Shown here: positions 41,693 through 52,960 of the stretch, one piece after another
Layout: every line of letters begins with the position of its first letter
Numbering within the stretch: the first letter of the stretch is position 1
Assembly (NCBI GenBank): GCA_964016875.1
Contig: OZ024721.1
Span: forward strand, 2,361,001-2,425,000
DNA length: 64,000 nt
Direction of reading: 5' to 3'
Origin: Fallopia convolvulus
Taxonomy: Eukaryota; Streptophyta; Magnoliopsida; Caryophyllales; Polygonaceae
Notes under the pieces: generated by a model
Told to the model about the DNA's origin: nothing
Seen by the model: only the letters and a program-made list of their open reading frames with translations
The model's database searches: none
Made by a program: the position numbers and the translations under genes

Positions 41693-44600
41693 TCAAGCAT
41701 GATCTGAAATTCCGTTGGATTCTTCGGGGGATTCATGGTTGAATCTCGCAAGTCGGCTTGAAGTCTTGTTCACCTACAAATTTAACGCATACAATTAATT
41801 ACCACAAAATTATAGGCAGAATACATCAACAGACACCCGAACTTGTAACTTTTTTTCAATCAACCACTCGTACTATGAAAATTTCAAATAAACACCTAAA
41901 CTTAAGTAAATTTGTTCAATCAAACACTCTAAGCTGACGTGGCGATGCGCGTGAAGGTCAATCGATACTTGAGCGAGTTAATACTTTCAATTTGCTGACA
42001 TGGATATTTATTTTAATTTATTTTTACTTATTTAATTTTAATAATGTAAAAAGTGTTTATTTTTAGTAATGTAAAAATATAGTCAGCAAATACTTCCTTT
42101 CTTTTATTTTCTTGATTTTCTTGATTTCCTTTTTTTCTTCTATCTTCCCTTTCATTAATTTTTTTAACTTCTCTTTTCATTAATTTTTTTTTTCTATTTC
42201 TATTTTCTTATCTTTCTCAAATTTCAGATCTGAACTTATCTAGATCTAGAGTTCATTCAACTGATAAACAACCAAGAAGGAAGGAACCAGAGAGAATACT
42301 CAGGGGTCACAAGTTCATTCAACTGATAAATCGGCGACAGATTAGAACCGCCGACATACCTCCGAGCTCGGCGACGGGTTAGAACCGGCGACGGATTAAT
42401 TTCCTTTTCTCTGGATTATAGACGAAACACGGACTCGGGAGATAAATTGAAGTCTTCACCGGCGGCATAGGAAGGAACCGGAGAACATGGGAAGGAACCA
42501 GAACCATCGGAGGGCTCACCCTTGCGCCGCTCGTGGACTCGCTCTTCACTTTTTTCCCTCAGATTCAATTCAACTGGTAAACAACCCGAAGAAGGAAGGA
42601 ACCAGAGAGAGACAGGACGGAACGATGGATTCAGAGAAAGAATTGGAATTCTTCACCGGCCTCATTCAACTAATAAACAGGGTTGAGAAGGAAGGAGCCA
42701 GAGAGTCAGGATGGAAATACGGGAAAGGGAGGAGAGGAAAGGGGAATTAGATCTAGGTTAATATTATTTTTTTATTTTAAAGTTAAAAATAAAATTGCCA
42801 TTTGTCATGTTTGGCTTATGTGGTAAAAAAATTGACCCACCTTTGACCTATTTGAATAAAAAACTTACACATCAGCGCGCGTGATATGCACCTGAAGGAG
42901 AATTAGATTTCCAGTGTTTATAAGTGTAAAAATAGTTAAGTTGAGGTGTGTTTTTGAACATTTTATAGTACGGGGGGCTGGTTGAAAAAAAGTTACAAGT
43001 TCGAGTGTCTGTTGATGTATTCTGCCCAAAATTATACACACAATATATAACATATGCATTGGATATATACATGTCTTATTTGTTTTTGCAAGGTTTGGAT
43101 CTTACCTCTCCTTCCCAGTCGATTCTCAATGTTAAGAAGACAAGTGCAATTACTTGGACTACCATGCCAATCAACATCCCGATCCATATCCCCTATTCAA
43201 CATCAAACATAATGTAATCAAGAAACAATGTTTGCATGCATGTCTTGTGTGAGAACATATAGTGCCATGAAACTTTTGCGCAAAAGGGTGGTCCATAGTA
43301 ATGAGCTCAAATTCACTAACCTTTACACCAAGATTGAATACAAATCCAAGCACACATCCAATCGGAACGCCGATGACATAATAGGAGACGACGTTAACTA
43401 TAGCAACCTTCGCTTGAGAACCGCAACCTATCGCCACCCCTTCAATTCATGCCATGGAGAAAGAGCCCAAAGTTAAGAACATTTCAATAAGAATATAACG
43501 AACTATTAAAGTTTGTGGGCCGAAATGGCCCGGCTTGGCCAGCCCGCGGGCCATCCAGGCTAAACCCGCCCGAGCCATGAGCCGGTCCTGAGTTGAGGAA
43601 ATGAGCCCGGACCGTCCCGGTTTTTTTAGTTGAATTAAAAAAAGGGAATGGGTCTTCCTAAAGCGGCCCGATGCGACCCGCTTCAGCCCGGTGCTATACC
43701 GGGCCGGTCCGGGGTCCAGATTCTTTGGCCTTGCCCGGTTGTGGCCAGCCCGTGTCCATGCCTATTACATATGAATGTCAACAAAACATTAGAAGGGAAG
43801 AGACGAAAAAAAAAACAAAATGTGCATGGTAAACTTGCCTGAAAACACAGCTTGGTAACTACTCACAAGCATAGTCAAGGCAAGCAAGACAGAGAGGTTA
43901 GCTGCAGCCTCAGCAACCTCGCTATTGCTCGTGAACAAGTATGGGTACGTGTGGCCAAAAATGATACAAAGAAGGCAAAAGAATATTCCTAGAGAAGTTG
44001 CCATCAACACAAGAACCTTGACCGAAAACTTTGCAGCCTCGAAGTTTCCTCTTCCAAGTTCGTTGGAAACTCGCACGCTTATAGATATGTAGAAAACAAT
44101 AAAATGAGTATTATTACAAGAACATATAAAGCATGGACTGCTTACAAGAAATAGGTTGGTTTCCTCTTACCATGCTCCGGCCAAAAGGCCAAGGGATATC
44201 ATAAACACCCACGAATTAAGGTTCAAGCTGTGTAATGTCAACAATTTCATATAGATTAGTTTTTGAACTTGTTTAGGAGATTTCAAAAGAGAAGCATATG
44301 GAAGAAATAAAGATCATATATACCAGATAGAGAACGCGGATACTTCAACTACAGCGTTGTCTGAGTACCCGGCTATCAAGACAAGAATGGAAGTGTACCA
44401 TAACTCAAGGCTATAGTAAACAAAGCATATGTTATAATAATTAAATAAAACTAAAGAACATGAACTTATTTTGATCATTTGAAGTAAAGTTGAAAACATA
44501 AACTCACCAAAGCATGAATCCCGACGAAATTGAGAGCTTAATGACCGGTACAAGATCTACAAAGGCAAGCATGGAGAATCCACTCCATGTTTCCCTACAC

Positions 44601-47600
44601 CAACCTCCAAAAACATACACCACTTGACCGAACACCAATCCCCATTGGGATACGGTCAAGGCACCCATTGCACCAGAAATCCCGAGATTAAGGTCATACA
44701 CAAAGAGCCACGAAAAGAACAGATGAAATATGAATGTCACAACAGATAGATACATGATGATGGCGTTCTTGATCTGTGCTTGTAGGAACATTTGGATGGT
44801 GAAGCCGAATACAAAGGTATAAATAACCGGAATGAACCACAAGGAAATGGATTCAGTCACTATAGAAATCTCATGTTCTTCTCCTAAAAACTCGTATATA
44901 GGAGTTGCAAAGATCAAAAAGGGAAGCATGATGGTTGCAGTGACAAAGTTGACAATCCACGAGCGTTGCAAGTAGATTCCCATCATGTTGTATTGCCTTG
45001 CCCCAAATGCTTGCCCACATAATGTTTCGGTCGCACTCGACATTCCTAGCTACAACATTATTTGTATATGCATATAATCTTGATATTGTGGTTGAGTAAA
45101 ACTTTCTTATAGACACGTGGGATAAAAAGTTTGTTTTTGATAGAATTTGATATTAATACAAAAGCTCACTATAACTACAAATCAGTTGGCAATGTGTGGT
45201 GTTGTATGTATAATAGGTTTGATTTTAGTCTCACTTCCATTTAAAGACTAAAATTTTTACAATAAGAAGCTTTAATTTTGCAACTTTCAACTAGTTTTGC
45301 TTTCTATTTCCACTTGACTAATCTATTTGTGTTTTATTGATGAGAAAATGACTAAATTTGCCCCATAACTTTTCAACCATTGACTATTAGTTGGGCCGAA
45401 TAAATGTAGTGGCTAGGACTCCAACAACCATTCTTTGTCCAAAATATGATATATAACCCCATTTTGACGAAGACAAAAAAAAAAAAAAACCAAGATAATT
45501 GTAGTGGTTGAAAAGTTTTCCTAGGAGTTTAAAACATCTTTATCAAATTCCTCCTACTACTTATAGCCTCAATTTTTTGTCATTTGTCCGTATAATTACT
45601 AATACTACTAGTTATACCCGTCGTGCCCTGCACGACTAAAATGATTTAATTCTTAATTTATTTATTGAATGTGATTTTAATTTAGTATAAAAAATAAAAA
45701 ATAACTTATATATCAGAAAAAGTTTACATAAAATTTTACAATCATTAAAATGTGAGACGGAGCCAAAATCATTAAGGTAAATCCAATATGATTTTAAGGA
45801 CTTAACGATAATTTATTTATCAAAATATATGAATAAAATTATTTTAAATAGAATAATTCAATTTTTTAAATTTAAAATAGATAAAAAAGAAAATAATTTA
45901 AATTCTTATAATTTATTTTAATCAAATTCAATTCTTTAAACTCTTTTAAATAAAGACTTAAAAAGATAATAAATAAAAAAATAGGAGTAAAGATTGAATT
46001 CTTTAAGGATAAAAAATCGTCTATATTTATATGAATAAGTCAAAAAGAAAATTAATGAAAAGATAACGTAATTTTTTATCATAATTCAATTTGGGCATGT
46101 AATTACCAAGATATTGAAAAAATTTAATTCTTTTTTATCAAATTTTTATTTAAGATAAATCTTTTGCATATATAGATGAAAACGTAAAGATAAAATAATT
46201 TTCTTTATTTTTAATTAAATTCGAATTAAAATTTTTATTTCTCATAAATAGACATAAAGGAATGTAATTGAAAAAGATAAATCAATATAGATAAAAACTA
46301 ATTTTTAAAATATAAGGTGGAACCAAATCAATATAATGGCTCGAAAAGATACAACTTTAGTTTATTTTACATTAAATAGAACCTTTTTAAAATCTTTAAA
46401 TTGCCAAAATTCTATATGAAAAAAATCCTAAATGTTTAGTGTGGGAAAAATCCTAGGTGGCATGTAGTTTATAATTTGGTAAAAAAAAACATGTATGAAA
46501 AATTATAGGTGATATATGATAAGATCTTAGATAGAATCATTTTAATTTAAATAAATTATCATATAAAATATTTATAAAAGCATTATTTTAGAAAAAACCT
46601 TATTCATAAAAATACTTAATTATCCAAAAAGTTCTATTTTTTATCGAAATTTTATTTAAGATAAATCTTTTACATAAATAGATAAAAAAATAAAGATAAA
46701 ATAATTTTCTTTAATTTTAAATAAAATTCGAATTTATTTTTTTCATATAAATAGATAGAAATTTAATTGCAAAACTAAATTAAATATATCTTAAATATAA
46801 TATATTAATATCTAATGGTCTATAATTTATTTTAGTTTTAGATAAAATATTTAGATCTATCCTAATTCCTAATATATAATAAGTAACATCTTTATTTTAG
46901 ATAGAATCTTTTCTAGATTAATTTATCATATTTTTATATTATCCTAAAATAATCAACATATATAAATTCACAAAATAAATAATCCTATGTGGAAAAATCC
47001 TAGGTGGCTTAATGTGGGAATGACACGTAGGAAAATCCTAGGTGGCGCAACGTGGTGGCCTTATTTCTTGCGTCTTTTATATATATACATAGATTAGTAC
47101 GTTTTAAGAAAGTAAAAAAATAATACAAAAATAAAGTATAGTACTCCTCCGTTTTAGCAATGTAAGAGGTTTTGAGCTTTAAAATAAATTTCATAATATA
47201 AGTCTCTTTTCATTCAATTAATATTAAAATATTCCAAAAATCACACATTTATTTAACCTTTTTACAATATATCTAGTTTCAAAAATACATTGAAAATGCA
47301 AATTTATTTAAAAACACATTAAAAATATAATCTAATTCATTAAATACTACTGTATAAAATTAAGGAATGTTTAAGGAATATTTACATTCCTTAAAATTAT
47401 AAAAAAAATGCTTAAAAGAATAAGTATATTAATACAAAAATGCTTAAAAGCATCTACAATCAAATTAAAATAGATTAAAACGGCTTACAACGATGCCATT
47501 GATGAAGCGCAAGGAGATTGTCTGAACAAGAGCGTAGGCGGCGAGTTCGACGGCGCTAATGTGTCCGATGAACGATTGCGTCACCACGAACAACCCGAAC

Positions 47601-47758
47601 GACATCACCCGAAACACCATGGCCGGCAAAGAAACCCTAGATATCTTCTTCGTCTCTTCCCATGACTTCTTAATCAACAACTTCTTGGTTTGATGATTCT
47701 GTTCATTATAATCACTTGGCTTTGCAAGAAGTGTTGTTGATTCCACCCCATTATCCAT
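41693..47758 (-). CDS. MATE-3: MATE family transporter (DETOXIFICATION-type), 8 exons
   Basis: This is the best-preserved copy. Exons (minus strand): 47489-47758, 44508-45049, 44324-44410, 44171-44227, 43839-44077, 43321-43439, 43106-43192 and 41693-41773. They total 1482 nt and encode 493 residues without internal stops. The size and 12-helix pattern suit a plant MATE antiporter. Key blocks are MSSATETLCGQAFGARQYNM, QRSWIVNFVTA, SNELGRGNFEAAKFSVK and the C-terminus NHESPEESNGISDHA. Intron 5 has a GC donor (43838-43837). Three introns have gained DNA: a Helitron in intron 1 (45608-47093), a decayed hAT MITE in intron 5 (43517-43764) and a MULE in intron 7 (41815-43026). All splice sites look intact, so the gene may still be expressed. 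The closest copy is MATE-2, with which it shares the MITE. Confidence 0.9.
41815..43026. mobile_element. Non-autonomous MULE in intron 7 of MATE-3, 10-bp TSD
   Basis: The 1212-bp insertion has long terminal inverted repeats, starting GGCAGAATACATCAACAGAC and ending with the inverse, with over 60 bp of similarity. It is flanked by CAAAATTATA on both sides (41805-41814 and 43027-43036). The matching MATE-2 intron has one copy of this string. The interior (about 42230-42760) is GC-richer, with repeated TTCATTCAACTGATAAAC and GAAGGAAGGAACCAGAGAG strings, possibly copied from host genes. A short open frame at 42487-42750 has no recognised domain. Confidence 0.92.
43517..43764. mobile_element. 5'-deleted copy of the hAT MITE in intron 5 of MATE-3
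   Basis: The right end is identical in kind to the MATE-2 MITE (CGTGTCCATGCCTA, then the TSD copy TTACATAT at 43765-43772). The left end and about 150 bp of adjacent intron are missing. The junction falls in a GGGCCGA string that occurs both in the intron and inside the MITE of MATE-2, so deletion by short-repeat recombination is the simplest explanation. Confidence 0.85.
45608..47093 (-). mobile_element. Helitron in intron 1 of MATE-3 (1486 bp)
   Basis: On the minus strand it begins TCTATGTATATATATAAAAG after host A and ends with the hairpin GTCGTGCAGGGCACGAC and GGGTATAACTAG before host T. There is no TSD. Intron 1 of MATE-2 contains the exact empty site (ACTAATACTATTAGTAC near 13990). The 3' end is close to that of the Helitrons at 38222-40969. 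There is no coding capacity. Confidence 0.93.
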
Positions 47759-47895
47759 TGTTCTAGTTAATGAAAGAGTTAAGCAATGTAAAATGAAGTA
47801 GAGAAGTAGAGTAAAAGAAGAAGAAGTTGAAGTAGCACAAATGAGTAAATCATAAATGGGCAAGAGAAGCTTGTTAATTAGGTTTATGGGAAGTT

Positions 47896-47901
47896 CACGT
47901 G
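47896..47901 (-). promoter_or_regulatory. G-box upstream of MATE-3
   Basis: CACGTG within TTGACACGTGAA, 138-143 bp before the ATG, conserved with MATE-2. Confidence 0.4.
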
Positions 47902-47906
47902 TCAAT

Positions 47907-48263
47907 AGAATTAAATATTTGGAATATTGGAATGTGTCAGTCTACATGTGCACCAACCATTTTGTATTACTCCAATATTAAAGAAGTGATTTAATGACAA
48001 CTTGTTGTTTGAAAATTGACATTATATAGATGGCTTTTTACCACCGGAGGTATATGTTGAAAATATGTTCTCATTATCTCAAAGTTAGAGACTAAAATTG
48101 TATTATATTATAAGTTATTTTTTTTATTGTCAATTGGTTTTAAAATAAATTCTACTAGACTTATGTATTTGGCTCATGTACGCATAAATTCCAGTTATAT
48201 AATTCATAGCTAGACTCTTACTTGGTATCAGTGCAAGTTTGGTCCTGGGCATATTTCCTAGCC
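47907..48263. other. Upstream spacer of MATE-3
   Basis: AT-rich; no feature supported. Confidence 0.4.
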
Positions 48264-48585
48264 TGTTTGGTTCAAACAAAACAAACTCTTATCCTATAAT
48301 ATGCTCCGCATGCACTTTTCCTAGTTTGTAGTGCATTTTTCATATTCTGTAGTGCATTTTTCGTATTTTGCAATGCACTTTTCATACTTTGTAGTGCACT
48401 TTTCCTATTTCGGATTGCACTTTTCGTACTTTATAGTGCACTTTTCCTAGTTTGTACTGCCTCATGTTGTAGTACACTTTTCGTATTTTGCAATGCAATT
48501 TTTGTATGAAAAGTGCACTACGAACTAGGAAAAGTGCATACGGAACATATTATATGATAAGAGTTTGTTTAATTTGAACCAAACA
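48264..48585. mobile_element. Foldback MITE filled with a TAGTGCACTTTTC minisatellite
   Basis: The ends TGTTTGGTTCAAA and the inverse match over about 70 bp (including AACAAACTCTTATC). Between them a unit close to TTTGTAGTGCACTTTTCCTA is repeated about ten times (48310-48505). A TSD is not evident. Confidence 0.8.
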
Positions 48586-48739
48586 CTTATAAAATAATAG
48601 CCTTTCCAAATCTTTAAAATCACTTGTAATTTTGGGAAAAAAAATCCACCGTTTTTATTTCTCTGAAAAAATATATACTTATAACTTTGATATATATGTA
48701 AAAGCTAACATTTTTAGGGAGAGTTTTTTTTAAGTGTGG

Positions 48740-49010
48740 GTGCATTAATTTTAAATATTGGCGCTATCCGTAGGAGATTAAGTTGTTGCGTTTGGACATC
48801 CACTGCTTGTTTGCCCGGTTCCGGGATTGGAGTATCTTTCATGCCGTTTGGGAGTGCAATTCTGTGGCGGATTTCATCGCTGGATCCTTCAGACGTGTTT
48901 CCTCTATCCCGCTTGTAGTTGACCCGGGTTTACTCACCCTCATCTGTCAGGATGCCCTAGGGCGACCACTAGCTTGTTAGTGGGAACCCTAATTTCTTTC
49001 CTTATAAAAA
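48740..49010 (+). mobile_element. LINE 3' end (RNase H C-terminus), 5'-truncated
   Basis: The frame reads LRLDIHCLFARFRDWSIFHA then VWECNSVADFIAGSFRRVSS and VVDPGLLTLICQDALGRPLA before a stop. This is the end of the LINE RNase H (the HxxRExNxxAD-type block is visible as HAVWECNSVADF). An A-rich tail follows at about 49000. Length and strand differ from the other LINEs here. Confidence 0.8.
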
Positions 49011-49877
49011 AATATATTGGCTTTTTTATAAAAAGAATATAACATTTGATTTCTTAAACATAATATATATTGTCATAAAAAATGTGTAAATAATAAAATT
49101 TTGTACAATTTTCTAACATAAATGTATACAATTAGATGGGCTTTTTTAATTTATAAAAAACCTAATGTTTAAAAATAACCTAATAAGATGTATTTGTATT
49201 AATTGATTCTCCTTACTAGGTTGTTTTAAAAAAAAAACAGATTAGGTAGTCTTAAGTTTGGGGGAGATAGTCGGAGATCAACAAGAGGCATGACTAGGGC
49301 TGAGCACGGTTCGGTCAGAGTCGAAAATTTAGACCGAACTTAACCGAAACCGAAACCGAAAATTTTCGGTTCGATTATCTGTTAAAAAAATTTCAAATTT
49401 TCGGTTTCGGTTCGGTTTAAATTGGTTCGGTTCAGTTAAACCGCTTTTTAGTTAAAAAAATAAAAGAAAAATATAATTCCATAGCGTTCGTTCTTTCCAG
49501 CCCAATACATGCGTTCGTCTTTCCAGGGATCAAGCGCCGTTGCGCCGAATCTGTCTTCCGTCGCCGACCCAGATCCGTCGCCCATTGTTCCAGTCGGTCC
49601 TCGTAGTGGCCAATCCCCTTGTCGGCAGTCGATTTTCTCCAAGATCCGTATCCTATTCGTTGTTAATGGTATATGCAGGTTGTGTAGAACTTGTTTAATT
49701 ATTTTTTGGCTTATTGTTGAGATCTGAATTCTGCAAATACATTCAATTTTAATTTGATGGCAACCCAAGTTCCCAAATCAATGTGTACTGTGTACACTTC
49801 GTTAAAGCCCACCCACAAGGATAAAAAGAAAAAAAAATGTTGTTGTAATTATTAAGTATGGAGTATCAAACTGTATA

Positions 49878-50919
49878 TGTTGGAACGATGTTGGGACCTC
49901 TGGTTCTGAACATCGGAACAATGATACAGTTCTCCGAGTTTTGATAATGACAAACGCTATAAGGGAACTAATGTGCTTTGATCAAGTATTTCTAAGGAAC
50001 ACAGGTTGAGCAAAGAACTTCCATGAATGAGCACACAATGAAGAGTTCCCATCAAGGGAACTCTGAAGAGGAAAGTTCCCATGAAATGAGAACTCCCAAG
50101 AATGACCAGAGAACACAGGCTTACACGATGAAGAGTTCCTCTCAAAGGAACTCAGAAGAGGACAGTTCCCACGACATGGGAACTCACATGTGAGGACAAG
50201 GACCGATCAGCGCATATCACGAGATCCTGTCTTGGACAGGATGAAGGCACAGTCTGAGGAGCAGACTGTCACGATTGATCCAACGGTCCGATCATCTCAA
50301 GAAGTTGACCTAGTTCAAATTGAAGTCACATGTGAAGAAAGTACAACTTGGGCATCAAGCAAAGGGCATTTCGGATACAAATGAAAGATGCGATTGAAGC
50401 CCAAGTTCACTCGAGTATAAAGCCAAATGAATAGTACTCGGATTGAGCACTTCTCCCAGAACTCACAAATACCCACAACAGAGAAAGAGAAAGAAGAAGA
50501 GAAGTCCCCGACGGCGAGTGTCTGATCTCGACGACGGTGAAGCCAAGTTCCCAGGAGAAAGGGAACTGCGATTTGGTGTAAGGTTTGAGTTACTTATTTA
50601 GTGATTGTTGTTCGCTTAGGAACTCAGTTGAGAAGATTCATTAGTGTTGCTAGAGTTAGGTAGAACTCGTAGGAACAGAGAAGTTTGAATCTGGCTGTTT
50701 GTAACTAAGGAACAAATCAATAATATAAGTAAGTCATTCAAAATCCTCCAAGCGGAGGTAAAGGTTTACCCATACAACTAGTTGGTTGTAGTGGGGTTCC
50801 TCTATAAGGGAACTGTGTTCATTCTGTCTTTCTAATACTTGCGATAGTTTCTTCCGCTGCCTTGGGAACAGCTTAACAGCTAGTTCCCAAGCTCTAAGCT
50901 AACCGGTTACGATCCAACA
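49878..50919 (+). repeat. Left LTR of the SIRE-like element
   Basis: 1042 bp, TGTTGGAACG...GATCCAACA, with many GGGAACT and GTTCCC strings. It is longer than the right LTR, which lost about 50 bp near position 60201. Confidence 0.95.
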
Positions 50920-50921
50920 AT

Positions 50922-50934
50922 TGGTATCAGAGCA
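50922..50934 (+). other. Primer binding site of the SIRE-like element
   Basis: TGGTATCAGAGCA, complementary to initiator tRNA-Met, two bases after the LTR. Confidence 0.9.
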
Positions 50935-50974
50935 AGGTTGCTCTAGATTTGTGTTAGCATCGCAGGTCTCAAAC

Positions 50975-52948
50975 ATGGCTCACGAACTCACCTAATTCGG
51001 TCACAACAACAGCAAGCCACCAAGGCTCATCACTGGTAGATTCGAAGTCTGGCAACGCGACATGAAGAACTGGATGCGCAGCCAAGACTACCAAGCTTGG
51101 TGCGTCATAGAAAAAGGGAACTTCAAAATTGATCCAGCGATTGAGAATGATCTTTCAAAATGGGGACCCAATGAGTACAAGTGCATGGAGGCCAACTTCA
51201 AAGCCATTCAATACCTCAAGAATGGCATGTCGGTGCAAGACTGTGACAGAGTGGCAAACCTAGACACGGCAAAGGGAGTGTGGGAGGCCATTCAACAAAT
51301 GCACATTGGGAACTCAGACCTCCGAGAAGATCTTCAGATGAACGCAAGGAGGGAGTTCTTCACCTTCCAAATGGAGATAGGAGAATCCGTTGATAGCTAC
51401 CAATCCCGTTTCGAGGGACTTTGCACCAAGATGGCTGGCCTTGGCATCACTAAAGAGGAAGTCACTGATAAAATGAAGGTTCAACAACTCTTCAATGGGT
51501 TGACTGGAGAATGGACAAATGAAAGAACGACGTTCAAAGAGAATCTCGAAAACAGAGCTCTTATGCTCCACCAGGTCTTTGGAAAACTGGTGGGATATGA
51601 GAAGAGAAAGATAGATGACAAGGAGCAAACGAGGGCACACTAAGGAATTGCCCTCAAACTTGAAAAAATGCTCAAGTCAGTTCAAGAGCAACATGAAGAA
51701 TCTGAAGAAGAAGAGGATGAGGAACTGGTACTTGTAACAAGGGCCCTTCGATCCTTCTACAAAGGGAAGTTCAAAAAGGGGAATGGTAACTCACAGAAAG
51801 GACAAGGTTCCCAAAGAAGACCAGCTGAAAAGGACCTCTCGGACGTCACATGCTACAAGTGCTACAAAAAGAGACACTTCGCAAAGGAGTGCCCACTGGG
51901 AACTGACGATCGAAAGCAAGGAAAGAAGGCTTACATCGCCACCTGGGACGATGACGAGGACGAAGATCCTGAAACCTGGGCATCTCCCGACATGTGTGCA
52001 ATGGCCATAGGAGACACCACTAGGGAACAACCCAGTGAGGTAACTACTGAATCCGTTCTTGCTTCCTTGAATAATTATGAAAAACCTGAGTTGCTTAAAA
52101 TTCTCTCAAGCCTTGTCAAAGATAATATTAAATTGCAAAAGAAGTTGGAAAAATCGGAACACCCAAATGCTGAACTAGTTGGTCTAGAGCCATGTCCCAA
52201 CTATGTGTCCCTTCTAGAAAAACTTCAGTCTTATGTGTCTCACATCGTGGAACTTGAGAGTGAGCTTAAAACTCTAGAAAGTGATGAGAACACCCTTCTA
52301 CAAAATCTGAGTAAAGCAAAAGGGAACTCTGAAGCCTCTAGTTCCCAAACCAAGTTTGTCCCTGCCAGACACGGAATAGGGTATGAGTCAGAGAGCCCTA
52401 GAAAAGGGAAGTCCCCTTTGAGTGAAAAAGAGATGAACGAGTGTAGGGCCCTAGAGCTTCAGTGTGAGAAACAGAAAAATGCACACTTGGAAGAGAAAAT
52501 CCGTGTTCTGGAAAGTGGGGTGAATGGAGAAGTAGATTATTACACTGGGAACACTGGACACAAGCTGTATGTTCAAATAGCTAAGGGAAACAGGTCTAGA
52601 GTGTACAACAAGGAAACTATGGATAGGAACAGGATACAGAGACCACATCCTAAGTACTATCTAGGAGAATATTATAAGACCTGCTGGAACTGTGGTGCTC
52701 ATGGGCACTACAAGGAAAGCTGTCCCAAAGCTAAGGCCCAAACCCAGAGAAACCACGAGTACTGGAACAAGCAGAATCAACAAACCAACAAGCCTGCTAG
52801 AGTTCCCATTAAAAGAAACAACCATAGGAACTCTGCCTATAACAAGTACTCTCGTGACATTAACATTGCTGATTATGTGCTATTTGAGACTGTCTTCCCT
52901 TGCAAGGAACCAGGCAAGAGTCATCTTGCCTGGGTCCTCAAAAACTAA
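50975..52948 (+). pseudogene. SIRE-like gag, two in-frame stops before its end
   Basis: The start MAHELT at 50975 meets TAA at 50993-50995, then the same frame continues with the gag capsid region (MKNWMRSQDYQAWCVIEKGN, LTGEWTNERTTFKEN). TAA at 51641-51643 interrupts it again. The rest (to 52948) includes two CCHC zinc knuckles: CYKCYKKRHFAKEC, in which the usual Gly before His is Arg, and CWNCGAHGHYKESC. A long Glu/Leu-rich coiled-coil segment lies between them, typical of SIRE gag. Confidence 0.88.
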
Positions 52949-52960
52949 CTTTTCTTGTAG

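Noticed and set aside
42487..42750. 87-codon ORF as a host gene
   Set aside because: It sits inside a MULE with perfect TSDs and has no recognisable domain; kept only as possible captured sequence.
47100..47160. Stowaway MITE in intron 1 of MATE-3 (TACTCCTCCGTTTTAGCAA)
   Set aside because: The left end looks right but no matching right terminus or TA was found, and MATE-2 has a different string at the same place.
49448..49768. 106-codon minus-strand ORF
   Set aside because: It lies within a hAT MITE interior; no conserved motif.
51314..51640. 108-codon minus-strand ORF opposite SIRE gag
   Set aside because: Shadow of gag; unlike the Tat antisense ORF it has no coiled coil, intron signals or acidic/basic domain structure.
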